Positions 28,701-38,240 are shown, numbered from the stretch's first letter. The stretch is 64,000 nucleotides of DNA from Chitinimonas taiwanensis DSM 18899 (GCF_900119825.1 NZ_FPKR01000012.1:62001-126000), one strand, 5' to 3'. Numbers and translations: made by a program. Notes: generated by a model not told the origin, from the sequence alone.

Positions 28701-29207
28701 GCTCGGGCTGGCCTTGGCCAGCTCATCCTTCCAGGCTGCGTCGGCCACGTTCTGCAGCAGCTCGGCCTCCTCGGCCAGGAATTCGCGCTCAAGCTCGAGG
28801 CCCGCCAAGAGCGCATGCTCGCCGAGCGCACGCTGGCAGAAGCCGTGAATGGTGAACACGGCCGCAGCATCGAAGCCGGACACCGCGGCGCGCAGGCGGC
28901 GCGCGGCCTCGCTGCGCTCAGTCTCCGGCCAGGCGGCCAGCAGGCTCGCGCAGAGGGGATCGGTGCTCTTGGCGCTTTCAAATGCCTGCGCCAGCTCGGC
29001 CAGCCGGGCGCGGATACGCGCGCGCAGCTCGGCGGTGGCGGCCTTGGTATAGGTGACCACCAGGATCTGCTCGGGCCCCAGGCCCTGCTCAAGCACCAGA
29101 CGCGCATACAGCGCGGCAATGGTCCAGGTCTTGCCGGTACCGGCGCTGGCCTCGATCAGGCTCAGGCCATCCAGCGGCGCGCTCAGGGCGTGGAAATGCG
29201 CGCTCAT
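25704..29207 (-). CDS. recB: Exodeoxyribonuclease V subunit RecB
   Basis: A 1167-residue helicase-nuclease, the 3'-5' motor and the only nuclease of RecBCD, used in double-strand break repair and degradation of foreign linear DNA. The N-terminal Walker A loop EASAGTGKTWTI has Lys26. DEFQDTDPLQF is the helicase motif II region. Later helicase motifs include VTIHASKGLEYPVVF and LYVALTRPK. The C-terminal nuclease domain has the catalytic DWKSNRL near residue 1080. The start overlaps the recC stop by 4 bases. Confidence 0.96.
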   Translation of the reverse strand: MSAHFHALSAPLDGLSLIEASAGTGKTWTIAALYARLVLEQGLGPEQILVVTYTKAATAELRARIRARLAELAQAFESAKSTDPLCASLLAAWPETERSEAARRLRAAVSGFDAAAVFTIHGFCQRALGEHALLAGLELEREFLAEEAELLQNVADAAWKDELAKASPSWLAWLIAQGQSPDAWLQQLRSYLGQPGLRIALPQGADVAQAEARFAAAHSALRAAWQAEGEQALAWLWRMSDDGLFKGSHRADWLKGSVALWQGWLSGSGLPEIKLDEKSPGQAESKVRRLYARELAEALKTPQPVPAPFALFETLVEAALPLQAAYAARLAALHGRLIVELAERLQARKTALGVMSFHDLLVELDAALAGPDGDTLAQALRTRYRAALIDEFQDTDPLQFRIFDRLFGQGGQPAILVGDPKQAIYAFRGAELHAYLAARERVAEARRYSLATNRRSTPELVGAVNQLFACAPDPFLLPALRYPPVDAIDDKPRLSWQGVPQAALQWDWLGDASLGKGEARALAVAQTTARIAALLAPGAAQLGGRALRGGDIAVLASAHADLAALQAALAEAGVPSVRISQQSVFDTEEAHDLLQVLTALIEPSERAVRAAVATVSMGLDGATLYQRLHDEATWEHCLADFRRWQQLLASRGAMAALSAWLIDSGAAERLAGWRDGERRLTNLLHLFELIELARRERAGLAPLLAWYRQALADSSGEDEGRLMRLESDASRVRLVTIHASKGLEYPVVFCPFLWDGALFKPGEQWALCHEGEGNVLDLGSPDFEARRAKAREERLAEKLRLLYVALTRPKSACFIAWGEVKDMASSALGWLLAGGAERQRAAAELQGEIAALCAAGPAAQMDWAAALSSEVAATPAPAEAAPVPQLASLTRRLGWQWRMSSFSALTAGVHAEAPDHDGRLAEPLLPLPEAGRFDTFPAGARAGVCLHALFENWDFCRQDRLGLEAMARKQLLAHGFEPSWTEMAADLVEVALATPLGEHGASLQQVPAAQRMVELEFTYRLQPFAWRALAALLADPRHGLPARFAAAAESLSAEVGAGYLKGFIDLTCVLDGRHYVLDWKSNRLASYGAAELENAMAEEHYYLQALIYCVALHRYLRWRLRSYDYARDFGGALYLFLRGLPGGGLWRYRPTLSLIQGLEDLLCGARA

Positions 29208-32200
29208 GCCAGCTTGCTCCGGCTTTCCGCCTGCAAGAGCGGCAGCAGCAACTGCTCGGCCAGCGCGGCAAAATCCTCATCGAACGGGGCCTGGCCACGC
29301 CATAGCGCACGCACGCTGGCATAGCTGCCCTCGCCCGCCTGTTGCTGCACGCCTTCCCAGGCCTTGACGGCATTGGCCAGCGCCTTGGCCGGCCCGCCAT
29401 CCTTCTTGGCCTGCAGGCCCTCGGCATAGGCGAGGCTGCTGCGCGGCAGCAGGGCCAAGGGGCGGCGGCAGGCGGCGCGATAGGCGTCGATCCAGTCGAC
29501 CAGCTGCGCACAGGCCACACTCGGCGGCAGGCTCGCATAGCGGGCGATTTCCTCCAGACCGATCAGGCGCGTCTGCGTGGCCACGCCCGCGGGCGCCACT
29601 GCACACAGCGCCAGGTGCTGCAACCAGGCCACCAGGCGGTCGCCCTCGCGCAACTTGCCCGGCTGGCGCAGGCCGAGGCCTTGCTCGTCCAGGCCATGCA
29701 GGCGGCCATGCAGGCGCAGGCCGGCCAGTTCCAGATCAAGCGCGCATTCCGCGCTGCCCAGCGCGCGCCACTGCGCCACGGCCGGGGCGAAGACTTGCGC
29801 GGCGCGTTCAGCCCACACGGCGGACGCCGCACCCACAGGCAGCAGGGCCGCGCCCTGGCCGAGCGCCTGCAGGCTGGTGGCCTGGTCGGCTTTCACATCA
29901 GCCAGTGCCAGCAGCGCACGCTGGCTGGCGCGGTCGAGTTCAAACGGTTCGCGGTGCGCGAGGCCCTCCTCGCTGCGTGCAAAGCGCACGCCCAGGCGTT
30001 GCAGGAACCAGGCACTGCTATCGCGCGCGAAGGCCAGCAGCTCGCCGAGCGCGAGCGCGTCCAGGGCCTCGTCCCTGGGCAGCTCGGCATCGGCCAGGCG
30101 GGGTGGCTGGGCGCTGCCGCGACCGGCCAGCTGGGCAATCGGAGCCCAGCGCGCATCGAAACTGGGCAGGGCGGCGGCAAAGCGCGTGCTGGCAAACGGT
30201 TGCAGCGCATGCTGCGCCACCAGGCAATCGGTCAGTTCGCGGCCATCCCCGCTGTAGAAGCCGCTGGCCAGCGCATCGAGCAAGTCGGCAATCACGGTCG
30301 AGGGTGGCAACGCCGTATCGCTGCGCGCATCACGGCCGGTGTAGAACAGCAGCAGGCTGTCGCGCGCGGCCAGCACGGTTTCCAGGAATAACCAGCGCTC
30401 GTCCAGCGCGCGCGCGCGGTCACCGCGACGCGGGTGGCGGGCAATCAGGTCAAAGCCATCGGGCGGGCTTTCGCGTGGGAAGGCCCCGTCGTCGAGGCCC
30501 AGCACCGCTACCACGCGGAAAGGTAGGTTGCGCATCGGCATCAGCTGGGCAAAGGTCACCCCGCCGGTCAGAAAACCGCCCGCGCCCGAGCCCGCCGCCA
30601 GCTGCTTGTGCAGCCATTCCAGCACTGCGACACGGCCTACTGGCTCGCTCACGCCGCTGCGTTCGGCCAGTTCACCCAGCTCGCTCAAGGCGGCGCGCAG
30701 GGTTTCCAGCGCCGGCAGCTCGGCCTCGCCCTCCTCGAACCAGCGCCCCAGCCAGTCGGCCAGCTGGCGCGCCCATTCCTGCAGTGGGCGCGGGCGCTGC
30801 AGCATGTCCTGCCAGCGCGCCAGCTGACGGCTGAAGCGGCTGAGCCCGGCCGCGGCACCAGCAAAGCGCAGATCGAGATCGGCCAGCGGCACGAGCTCGG
30901 CAAAGAGTGGCAGCTGTGCATCGCTCAGCGTGTCGGCATCCGGCAGCGCCACGCCCAGGAGCACGCGACCTATGCCGGCCTGCCAGCTATAGGCGTCGCC
31001 CGCACGACCACGCCGTATGCCAGCCGCAGCAATCCATTCGCGCAGGCGCGGTAGCTCGGCCTCGGCCAGTTCGAAACGCTGGGCCAGGGCGGGAATCTCC
31101 AATAGGGCCATCAACCGGTCGGCTTCCCAGTCGCCATCGGGCACGCGCAGCAAATCCACAAAGCCCTCCAGCAGCGGCGAGGCGCCCAGGCCGCCCTTGT
31201 CAGCCACCGCATAGGGAATATTCGGCTCGCCCTGGCCGAACACCGCCTCGATATAGGGCGCATAGGCTTCGATATTCGGGCACAGCACCACCACCTCGGC
31301 CGGCTGCAGGCTGGCGTCACCGGCAAACTGCTGCAGCAGCGCATCACGCAGGGTTTCCACCTGGCGCAGGGGGCTGTGGCAGGCGTGGATGCGCAGGCTG
31401 TGATCGTGGGCATGTACGGGCAACGGCGTGCGCGGCGCCAGGGTCAGCACATCGTATTGCAGCTGGGCAAGCAGGCGCTCGGGCGGAGCCTTCTCGTCGA
31501 ACAGGCTGCTTAGCTCATCCACGCCGGCCAGCTCATCGAAGAACACGCGCCCCTGCGCGCCCCAGGCGGCCAGCAGGCGCTCGCCCACGCCCTGGGCCTC
31601 GGCGCGCTGGGCGATATCGCCCCAGGGCTGGGCACAGGGGTTGAGCGCAAACAGCGCCACATCAATGCGCTCGGCCAGCGCCTGCAAAATCTGCAACAGC
31701 AAGGGCGGCAGGCTGGAGCTGCCGAACAGCACCACCCGTTCGGGCAGATCCAGCGGAGCCGGGTCGTGCAGGCGGGTTATCAGCGCGGCCATCAGGTCGG
31801 CGCGGTGGGCATGGCTGCGGTCCTGGGCGAGCGCGCGCCACAGGGCCATCTGCCAGGCTTCGTCCTCACCCAGATCAAGCAGACGGCCAGCTTCCCAGGC
31901 CGACAGCCAGTCGGGGCGGTAGACTAGGTATTGGTCGAACACATCGGCAATGCGCACCGCGAGGCGCCAGCGCTTGCGCTCGGACAGCACCCCGCCCGCT
32001 TCGCCCACACGCAGATAGGGTGCCAGCGCAGCCGGCGGCGTGGCCAGCAGCGCATGCAGGCGCCAGGCCAGCGCATCGTTGCCGAATGGGCCGCTGCGCG
32101 GCTGCGGGCCAAGCACGGTTTCGATCAGCTGCCAGAGAAAGCCGGCCGGCAGCGGGAAATCCACATTCGCGCAGATGCCGAAACGCTCGGCGATATTCAG

Positions 32201-32338
32201 GCTCAGCCAGCGCCCCATGCCGCGCGCCTGCACGATGACCGTTTCGCGCGCGTACACATCCTGCTGCGGCACGCTGAGCACGCCGTGCAGCAGGATGGCG
32301 AGGGTATCGAGGCGGTTGGACTGGTAGAGATGAAGCAC
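29204..32338 (-). CDS. recC: Exodeoxyribonuclease V subunit RecC
   Basis: A 1044-residue subunit that holds the complex together, splits the duplex and reads Chi in known RecBCD enzymes. The N-terminus LHLYQSNRLDTLAILL and the segments IVVQARGMGRWLS-like and RVVLFGSSSLPP fit RecC. It has an inactive helicase-like fold, so no Walker motif is expected. The start is GTG at 32338; the frame stays open upstream, but that part overlaps the next gene and does not look like RecC. The Chi sequence of this organism cannot be read from here. Confidence 0.94.
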   Translation of the reverse strand: MLHLYQSNRLDTLAILLHGVLSVPQQDVYARETVIVQARGMGRWLSLNIAERFGICANVDFPLPAGFLWQLIETVLGPQPRSGPFGNDALAWRLHALLATPPAALAPYLRVGEAGGVLSERKRWRLAVRIADVFDQYLVYRPDWLSAWEAGRLLDLGEDEAWQMALWRALAQDRSHAHRADLMAALITRLHDPAPLDLPERVVLFGSSSLPPLLLQILQALAERIDVALFALNPCAQPWGDIAQRAEAQGVGERLLAAWGAQGRVFFDELAGVDELSSLFDEKAPPERLLAQLQYDVLTLAPRTPLPVHAHDHSLRIHACHSPLRQVETLRDALLQQFAGDASLQPAEVVVLCPNIEAYAPYIEAVFGQGEPNIPYAVADKGGLGASPLLEGFVDLLRVPDGDWEADRLMALLEIPALAQRFELAEAELPRLREWIAAAGIRRGRAGDAYSWQAGIGRVLLGVALPDADTLSDAQLPLFAELVPLADLDLRFAGAAAGLSRFSRQLARWQDMLQRPRPLQEWARQLADWLGRWFEEGEAELPALETLRAALSELGELAERSGVSEPVGRVAVLEWLHKQLAAGSGAGGFLTGGVTFAQLMPMRNLPFRVVAVLGLDDGAFPRESPPDGFDLIARHPRRGDRARALDERWLFLETVLAARDSLLLFYTGRDARSDTALPPSTVIADLLDALASGFYSGDGRELTDCLVAQHALQPFASTRFAAALPSFDARWAPIAQLAGRGSAQPPRLADAELPRDEALDALALGELLAFARDSSAWFLQRLGVRFARSEEGLAHREPFELDRASQRALLALADVKADQATSLQALGQGAALLPVGAASAVWAERAAQVFAPAVAQWRALGSAECALDLELAGLRLHGRLHGLDEQGLGLRQPGKLREGDRLVAWLQHLALCAVAPAGVATQTRLIGLEEIARYASLPPSVACAQLVDWIDAYRAACRRPLALLPRSSLAYAEGLQAKKDGGPAKALANAVKAWEGVQQQAGEGSYASVRALWRGQAPFDEDFAALAEQLLLPLLQAESRSKLA

Positions 32339-32408
32339 GCTGCGGCCCGGAAACAGTGGAACGGGGGCGATGGTACGCGCTTGGCTGCCGACGGTGTGGG
32401 CAGGCCGG

Positions 32409-33194
32409 TTATGGTTGCGGGGAAAGCAGGTATTGGCGGTGAAACTGTTGCTGCAGATGCGCAAGTTCGGCCGGGTAGGCACTGCGACGCAGATAGGCCT
32501 CCACCTTGGGCAGATAGGGCAGCAGCCAGCGCGCCTGGCGCGATACGGAGATATACAACTCGCCGCGCACCAGGGCCGGCGATTGCACCGCCAGCTGCGC
32601 CCCCAGGCCAAGCCGTTCGATCAGCAACTGGCCGGCCTCGCGCCCATACAGCACGGCATCGACACGATCAGCCGGCAGCTTTCTGAAGGTGCTTTGCGCA
32701 TCGTTGGCGAAGTCGCGCTCGGTCTGGCTGGCCAGCAGCTGATCGAAAGCCTCGCCCATCGACACGCCGTTGACGAGGCCGACGCGCAGGCCGCGCAGGT
32801 CCGCGGGTGCGGCAACGCGTAAGGGCTGCGCCTTGCGGCCGAAGGCGACGATGTCGTTGTATCCCATCGGTATTGCCAGGAAGACCGAGTAGGCTTCGCG
32901 CTCCGGGTTGCGGAACGCACACACATTGATCTCCACCTCGCCCGACTCGACCAGGTTCTGGCAGCGTCGCCAGGGGCCCACGTACTGGAAGTTCACGCGC
33001 AAGCCTGCCGCCGCAAAAGCACGCCGCACCACCTCGATGCAGCTGCCGATATGTTCGCGCCCATCGCTCCAGTTCCAGGGTGGATAGTCATGGTGGCCGC
33101 AGGCTCTGGCCTCGCGCGCCACGGCCGGCACAACAGCCAGCCCCGCCGCGCACAGCCCGACCAAGACCACCCGCCACCGCCGAATTTGCCCCAT
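32409..33194 (-). CDS. Periplasmic solute-binding protein, family 3-like
   Basis: A 261-residue secreted protein with a signal peptide (about 1-30: basic MGQIRRWR, hydrophobic core, AVA-type cleavage site). The mature part has the layout of amino-acid-type binding proteins (SBP_bac_3): an early PPWNWSDGREHIGSCIEVV segment, DLRGLRVGLVNGVSMGE in the middle and a C-terminal lobe. No permease or ATPase gene is adjacent, so it may feed an unlinked transporter or serve as a sensor. ATG 33194 is chosen because it begins the signal peptide. It is divergent from glyQ and 70 bases upstream of recC. Confidence 0.8.
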   Translation of the reverse strand: MGQIRRWRVVLVGLCAAGLAVVPAVAREARACGHHDYPPWNWSDGREHIGSCIEVVRRAFAAAGLRVNFQYVGPWRRCQNLVESGEVEINVCAFRNPEREAYSVFLAIPMGYNDIVAFGRKAQPLRVAAPADLRGLRVGLVNGVSMGEAFDQLLASQTERDFANDAQSTFRKLPADRVDAVLYGREAGQLLIERLGLGAQLAVQSPALVRGELYISVSRQARWLLPYLPKVEAYLRRSAYPAELAHLQQQFHRQYLLSPQP

Positions 33195-33276
33195 GTCCAC
33201 CCTCCACCTGCGCCGCAGTTCGGTATAGCAGCCGTAAACCGGCTTGGGCAGGCGGGACGAGCATGCCGCCCGCGCA

Positions 33277-33305
33277 TTGGTCAGGCGCCGGAATGCCAGT
33301 AGAAT
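33277..33305 (+). promoter_or_regulatory. Likely sigma-70 promoter of glyQ
   Basis: TTGGTC at 33277-33282 and TAGAAT at 33300-33305 are separated by exactly 17 bases, 39 bases before the glyQ start codon. Both hexamers match the consensus at four or five positions. It would drive glyQ and the genes downstream. Confidence 0.65.
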
Positions 33306-33344
33306 CAGCGCCTCGAATTCATTTCCCTGCGGATCGCGCCACCC

Positions 33345-34235
33345 ATGCTGACCTTCCAGCAAATCATCCTTACCTTGCAGAAATACTGGGGCGACTACGG
33401 TTGCGTACTGTTGCAGCCCTACGATGTGGAAGTCGGTGCCGGCACCTTCCACACCGCCACCTTCCTGCGTGCCCTGGGCCCGGAACCGTGGAATGCCGCC
33501 TATGTGCAGCCGAGCCGCCGCCCCAAGGACGGCCGCTACGGCGAGAACCCGAACCGCCTATTCCAGCACCACCAGTTCCAGGTGGCGCTCAAGCCCTCGC
33601 CCGACAACATCCAAGACCTCTACCTCGGTTCCCTGAAGGCACTCGGTCTCGACCCGACCGTGCACGATATCCGCTTCGTGGAAGACGACTGGGAAAGCCC
33701 CACCCTGGGCGCCTGGGGTCTGGGTTGGGAAGTGTGGCTGAACGGCATGGAAGTGACCCAGTTCACCTACTTCCAGCAAGTGGGCGGCCTCGACTGCAAG
33801 CCGGTGCTGGGCGAGATCACCTATGGCCTCGAGCGTCTGGCCATGTATCTGCAGAACACCGAGAACGTGTACGACTTGGTGTGGACCCATCTGCCCGATG
33901 GCACGCCGGTCAGCTATGGCAATGTGTTCTATCAGAACGAAGTCGAGCAATCGAAGTACGCGTTCGAGCACTCGAATGTCGAGCTCTTGTTCCAGCAGTT
34001 CAACGACTACGAAAGCGAAGCGCGCCGCCTCTTGGAAGCCCAGGTGCCGCTGGCCGGCTACGAGATGATCATGAAGGCCAGCCACACCTTCAATCTGCTG
34101 GATGCACGCGGGGCGATCTCGGTGACCGAGCGGGCGGCCTATATTGGCCGTATCCGTACCCTGTCGCGCGGTGTGGCGCAGGCCTACTACGATGCCCGCG
34201 AAGCACTGGGCTTCCCGATGCTGAAAAAGGACTGA
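33345..34235 (+). CDS. glyQ: Glycyl-tRNA synthetase alpha subunit
   Basis: A 296-residue catalytic subunit of the bacterial tetrameric class II glycyl-tRNA synthetase, which charges tRNA-Gly. The N-terminus [37 protein letters not shown], and [17 protein letters not shown] are characteristic. ATG 33345 follows a well-placed promoter. The beta subunit gene glyS is not immediately adjacent: a 501-base lipoprotein gene lies between them. Confidence 0.97.
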   Translation: MLTFQQIILTLQKYWGDYGCVLLQPYDVEVGAGTFHTATFLRALGPEPWNAAYVQPSRRPKDGRYGENPNRLFQHHQFQVALKPSPDNIQDLYLGSLKALGLDPTVHDIRFVEDDWESPTLGAWGLGWEVWLNGMEVTQFTYFQQVGGLDCKPVLGEITYGLERLAMYLQNTENVYDLVWTHLPDGTPVSYGNVFYQNEVEQSKYAFEHSNVELLFQQFNDYESEARRLLEAQVPLAGYEMIMKASHTFNLLDARGAISVTERAAYIGRIRTLSRGVAQAYYDAREALGFPMLKKD

Positions 34236-34238
34236 TTC

Positions 34239-34739
34239 ATGAAACTGGCCGCTGCACTGCTCCTGACCCTGGGTCTTGCCGCATGTGGCGGCAGTTATAT
34301 GAATACCGAGGATGCCGAGCCACCGGTGGCGGTGCCCGAGGCGGAAGAAGCCGACTGGCGCCTGTACGGCCAGCTGCCCGAGTTCGACACCAAGGTCGAC
34401 TTCAACAGCATCGAGACTGTGCAGGCCGATGGCTATAGCGAAGCGCTGGTGTATGTGTGGCTGCTGCGCGAATTCAAGGCCGACCAGAAGTCCGACTTCG
34501 CCGACGAGTACGACTATCGCAAGGAATACACGCGCTTCGTGCTCAACTGCGCGCAGGCCGAGATGGCTGGCATCGCGGTCGAACGCCAGGACAAGGACGG
34601 CGAGCAAACCAGCCGGCGCGATGTGCCCGGCTTCCAATGGCAGTTCGAACCGGCCGGCAGCGATACCTATAAGGCCGACTTCCTACGTCAGGTCTGTGCG
34701 CTGGCCAAGCAAAAGGCGGCCGCCGAGGCCAAGGAATAA
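34239..34739 (+). CDS. Predicted lipoprotein between glyQ and glyS
   Basis: A 166-residue protein with a lipoprotein signal: hydrophobic residues 3-14 then the lipobox LAAC with Cys16, so it is probably anchored in the outer membrane. After an acidic linker, [19 protein letters not shown] and [11 protein letters not shown] resemble the small surface-adhesin-E-like domain common in betaproteobacteria (from memory). Its start is 3 bases after the glyQ stop with AAGGA upstream, so it belongs to the glyQ transcript. Function unknown; the family guess is tentative. Confidence 0.8.
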   Translation: MKLAAALLLTLGLAACGGSYMNTEDAEPPVAVPEAEEADWRLYGQLPEFDTKVDFNSIETVQADGYSEALVYVWLLREFKADQKSDFADEYDYRKEYTRFVLNCAQAEMAGIAVERQDKDGEQTSRRDVPGFQWQFEPAGSDTYKADFLRQVCALAKQKAAAEAKE

Positions 34740-34783
34740 ACCCATCCCCACCAGGCTGTGTGCCTGGGGCTAAAGACAATCTT

Positions 34784-36871
34784 ATGAACCCGACCCTACT
34801 GATCGAACTGTTCACCGAAGAGCTGCCCCCCAAGGCCCTGCCCAAGCTGGCCGCCTCGTTTGCCAACACCCTCGTCGCCGAGCTGAGCCAGCGTCATCTG
34901 ATCCATGGCACGCCGCGTTTTCAGACCTTTGCCTCGCCGCGCCGCCTGGGTGTGGCCATCGAGGGCGTGGCCAGCCAGGCCAGCGCCCGTGAAGTGGAAG
35001 AAAAGGTGATGTCGGTGGCGGTGGCCTTCGATGCTGCAGGCCAGCCCAGCATGGCGCTGCAGAAGAAACTGGAAAAGATGGGCCTAGGCCTCGACGCTGT
35101 GGCGCGCCTGGAGCGCAAGCCGGACGGCAAGGCCGAGGCGCTCTATCTGAGCCAGAGCGTGGCCGGCGAGGCACTGGCTGGCGTGCTGGAAGGCATTCTG
35201 CTGGAAGCCTTGAAGAAGCTGCCCGCCCCTAAGCTGATGCGTTGGGGCGCCCGCGAGGTGCAGTTCGTGCGCCCCGTGCATGGCCTCTTGGCCCTGCATG
35301 GCAGCGAGGTGGTGCCGGCTTCGGTGCTCGGCTTGCAAGCTGGTCGCCATACCGGCGGACACCGCTTTCTCAGCCAGGGCCCGGTCGAGATCCGGCATGC
35401 GGATGAATACGCCGCCACGTTGGCCGCCAATGGCAAGGTGGTCGCCAGCTTCGAAGCGCGCCGCGAGGCCATCAAGGCCAAGCTCGATGAAATGGCCGCC
35501 GCGCTGGGTTGCAGCTATGCCGGCGGCGACGCGCTGATCGATGAAGTGACCGCCCTGGTCGAATGGCCGGTGGTGCTGCAGGGCAGCTTCGAGGCCGACT
35601 TCCTCAAGGTGCCGCAGGAATGCCTGATCCTGACCATGCAGCAGAATCAGAAGTATTTCCCGCTGCTGGATGCGCAGGGCAAGCTGGTCAATCACTACCT
35701 GATCGTCTCGAATCTGGAGACGGCCGACCCCAGCCACATCATTCACGGCAACGCGCGCGTGCTGCGTGCACGCCTGTCGGACGCCAAGTTCTTCTACGAG
35801 CAGGACCAGAAGCAGCGCCTGGACAGCCGCGTGGCACGCCTGGCGAACGTGGTGTACCACAACAAGATCGGCAGCCAGCTGGAGCGGGTAACCCGCCTGG
35901 AAAGCATCTCGGGCGCGATTGCCGGCCTGTTGGGCGCCGACAGCGCGCTGGCCGCACGGGCCGGCTTCCTGGCCAAGGCCGACCTGATGAGCGATATGGT
36001 CGGTGAGTTCCCCGAGCTGCAAGGCATCATGGGCACCTATTACGCGCGCCTGGATGACGAACACGAAGCGGTAGCCGCCGCCATCGAAGGCCATTACCAC
36101 CCACGCTTTGCCGGCGACAGCCTGCCTGAGGGCCCGATTGCCCAGGCCGTATCCCTGGCCGACAAGCTGGAAACCCTGGTCGGCATCTGGGGCATCGGCC
36201 TGATCCCGACTGGCGACAAGGACCCGTTCGCACTGCGCCGTGCCGCGCTGGGCGTGCTGCGCATGTTGGTGGAAGCGCGCCTGCCGCTCGATCTGAAGGC
36301 CCTGCTCGCACAGAGCGCCGCCGCCTTCCCCGCCGGCGTGATTGCCGAGGGCACGGTGGATGGCGTGTTCGGCTTTATGCTCGAACGCCTGAAGAACCTG
36401 CTGGCCGCCGAGTTCCCCGCCGCCGATATCGAAGCCGTGCTGGCCGATGCACCGAGCCGCTTTGATGAGCTGAACCTCAAGCTGGCTGCCGTGGCCGAGT
36501 TCAAGGCCCTGCCGGAAGCCACCGCGCTGGCCGCCGCCAATAAGCGTATCCGCAATATCCTGAAGAAGAATGTGGCCGAGGGCAGCAGCCTGCCCGCGGT
36601 CAGCGCCGCCCTGCTGCAGGAAGCTGCCGAGCGCGAGCTGCATGGCGCACTGAGCCAGCTGCAAGCGCCGGTACAAGCCGCCTTGGCCGCGCACGACTAC
36701 ACGGCCGCGCTCAAGCAGCTGGCCGGCCTGCGTGCGCCGGTGGATGCCTTCTTCGACAGCGTGATGGTGATGGCCGACGACCTGGACGTACGTCATAACC
36801 GCCTGGCCCTACTGGCCGAGCTGAGCGCGCTGATGAACCAGGTGGCGGATATCTCGCTGCTGGCCGAGTAA
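34784..36871 (+). CDS. glyS: Glycyl-tRNA synthetase beta subunit
   Basis: A 695-residue beta subunit that binds tRNA-Gly and supports the alpha subunit. [15 protein letters not shown] at the N-terminus, [26 protein letters not shown], and [13 protein letters not shown] are hallmarks. ATG 34784 is chosen over an earlier in-frame ATG because the family begins at this point. A 6-pair hairpin (34751-34767) lies just upstream of the start and might modulate translation or processing. gmhB follows 45 bases after the stop. Confidence 0.97.
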   Translation: MNPTLLIELFTEELPPKALPKLAASFANTLVAELSQRHLIHGTPRFQTFASPRRLGVAIEGVASQASAREVEEKVMSVAVAFDAAGQPSMALQKKLEKMGLGLDAVARLERKPDGKAEALYLSQSVAGEALAGVLEGILLEALKKLPAPKLMRWGAREVQFVRPVHGLLALHGSEVVPASVLGLQAGRHTGGHRFLSQGPVEIRHADEYAATLAANGKVVASFEARREAIKAKLDEMAAALGCSYAGGDALIDEVTALVEWPVVLQGSFEADFLKVPQECLILTMQQNQKYFPLLDAQGKLVNHYLIVSNLETADPSHIIHGNARVLRARLSDAKFFYEQDQKQRLDSRVARLANVVYHNKIGSQLERVTRLESISGAIAGLLGADSALAARAGFLAKADLMSDMVGEFPELQGIMGTYYARLDDEHEAVAAAIEGHYHPRFAGDSLPEGPIAQAVSLADKLETLVGIWGIGLIPTGDKDPFALRRAALGVLRMLVEARLPLDLKALLAQSAAAFPAGVIAEGTVDGVFGFMLERLKNLLAAEFPAADIEAVLADAPSRFDELNLKLAAVAEFKALPEATALAAANKRIRNILKKNVAEGSSLPAVSAALLQEAAERELHGALSQLQAPVQAALAAHDYTAALKQLAGLRAPVDAFFDSVMVMADDLDVRHNRLALLAELSALMNQVADISLLAE

Positions 36872-36916
36872 GCGGCAGCCAGGACTCGCCACGCACACAG
36901 AAAGGCGGGAACCCGC

Positions 36917-37462
36917 ATGAAACTAGTCATTCTCGACCGCGATGGCGTGATCAACCACGATCGCGACGATTTCGTGAAGTCGGCTGCCGAGTGGATTCCC
37001 ATCAACGGCAGCCTGGAGGCGATTGCCCTGCTCAACCATGTGGGCTGGCGGGTGGTCATCGCATCCAATCAGAGCGGCATCGGGCGCGGCTTTTTTGGCA
37101 TGGCCGAGCTGAATGCCATGCACGACAAGCTGCACCGGCTGCTGGCCGGCGTGGGCGGACGGGTCGACGCGATCTTCTTCTGCCCGCACACGGCCGATAT
37201 GCAGTGCAACTGCCGCAAGCCCAAGCCCGGCATGTATAAGGACATCGCCCAGCGCTTCGATGTGCGGCTGGAGAAGGCCATCGTGGTAGGCGACAGCCTA
37301 CGCGATCTGGAAGCCGCCGCCGCCGTGGGTGCCCAACCGATTCTGGTGCGTACCGGCAAGGGCGAGAAGACGCTGGCCAAAGGCGGCCTGCCGGAAAATA
37401 CCAAGGTGTTCTATGACCTGATGGAGGCCGTGCTCGACCTGATCGGCCAGGAGGAAAGCTGA
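36917..37462 (+). CDS. gmhB: D-glycero-beta-D-manno-heptose-1,7-bisphosphate 7-phosphatase GmhB
   Basis: A 181-residue HAD-superfamily phosphatase in ADP-heptose synthesis for the LPS inner core. The catalytic DRDG has Asp7 and Asp9. SNQSGIGRG is the second motif. CPHTADMQCNCRKPKPGM carries the zinc-binding Cys/His set and the motif III lysine, and VGDSLRDLEAA provides the last acidic motif. It is in line with glyS and plsC, 1 base before plsC. Confidence 0.93.
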   Translation: MKLVILDRDGVINHDRDDFVKSAAEWIPINGSLEAIALLNHVGWRVVIASNQSGIGRGFFGMAELNAMHDKLHRLLAGVGGRVDAIFFCPHTADMQCNCRKPKPGMYKDIAQRFDVRLEKAIVVGDSLRDLEAAAAVGAQPILVRTGKGEKTLAKGGLPENTKVFYDLMEAVLDLIGQEES

Positions 37463-37463
37463 C

Positions 37464-38240
37464 GTGTTGCTGTGGTTACGTTCTGCGCTGTATATGACTG
37501 GCTGGGCACTGAACACCGTGCTGTGCGCGATTGGCTGCATGCTGGCCCTGCCCCTGCCCTATAAGGCCCGCTATGCGGTGGTCAGCTATTGGAGCCGCTT
37601 TGCCATCTGGTGGCTGGCCCTGACCTGTGGCTTGAGGGGCCACATCATCGGCCAGGAAAACCTGCCGGCGCAGGCCGCGGTGGTGATGAGCAAGCACCAG
37701 TCCGCATTCGAGACCATGGCCCTGCAGGCGATGCTGCCGCTGACCGCCTGGGTGGTGAAGCGCGAGCTGCTGCGCATCCCCTTCTTTGGCTGGGGCATGT
37801 GGAGCTTGCGCCCGATTGCCATCGACCGTGCCAACCCGCGCGAAGCCAGCCGCCAGCTGATCCAGCAGGGCGGTGCCAAGCTGCGCAGCGGGGCCTGGAT
37901 CGTCATCTTCCCCGAGGGCACGCGGGTGGCGGCCGGCCAGCGCGGCCGCTACAAACAGGGCGGAGCGCGCGTTGCCTGTGGCGCCGGCGTGCCGGTGGTG
38001 CCGGTAGCGGTCAATTCGGGCGAGTTCTGGCCGCGTAACAGCTTCCTCAAGTATCCGGGCGAGATCACCATCTCGATCGGCCCGGCCATCCCCACCCAGG
38101 GCAAAACGCCCGAGCAGGTCAGCGAAGCGGTGGAAGCATGGATAGAGGCCGAGATGGTGCGCATCAGTGGCGTGGGCCCGTGCTGGCCGAAGTCGCGCAA
38201 GCCAGCGGAAATCCACGGTAGCAATGCGCTCGCAGGCTGA
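37464..38240 (+). CDS. plsC: 1-acyl-sn-glycerol-3-phosphate acyltransferase (PlsC family)
   Basis: A 258-residue membrane-bound acyltransferase that makes phosphatidic acid. One or two hydrophobic segments (about 10-30 and 44-56) precede the acyltransferase core. The catalytic block reads KHQSAFE, an HX4E form (His78, Glu83) instead of the usual HX4D. FPEGTRV is intact, as is the VVPVAVNSGEFW region. The start is GTG at 37464, almost touching gmhB. The 3' end overlaps the next gene by 17 bases. Confidence 0.9.
   Translation: MLLWLRSALYMTGWALNTVLCAIGCMLALPLPYKARYAVVSYWSRFAIWWLALTCGLRGHIIGQENLPAQAAVVMSKHQSAFETMALQAMLPLTAWVVKRELLRIPFFGWGMWSLRPIAIDRANPREASRQLIQQGGAKLRSGAWIVIFPEGTRVAAGQRGRYKQGGARVACGAGVPVVPVAVNSGEFWPRNSFLKYPGEITISIGPAIPTQGKTPEQVSEAVEAWIEAEMVRISGVGPCWPKSRKPAEIHGSNALAG

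Noticed and set aside
23935-32338. A phage-defence island around recBCD
   Set aside because: recC, recB and recD are a normal compact housekeeping operon here, with no restriction, toxin or other defence genes next to them.
32339-32611. A 91-codon extension of recC upstream of GTG 32338
   Set aside because: It would overlap the solute-binding protein gene, and its Arg/Cys/Trp-rich sequence is unlike RecC.
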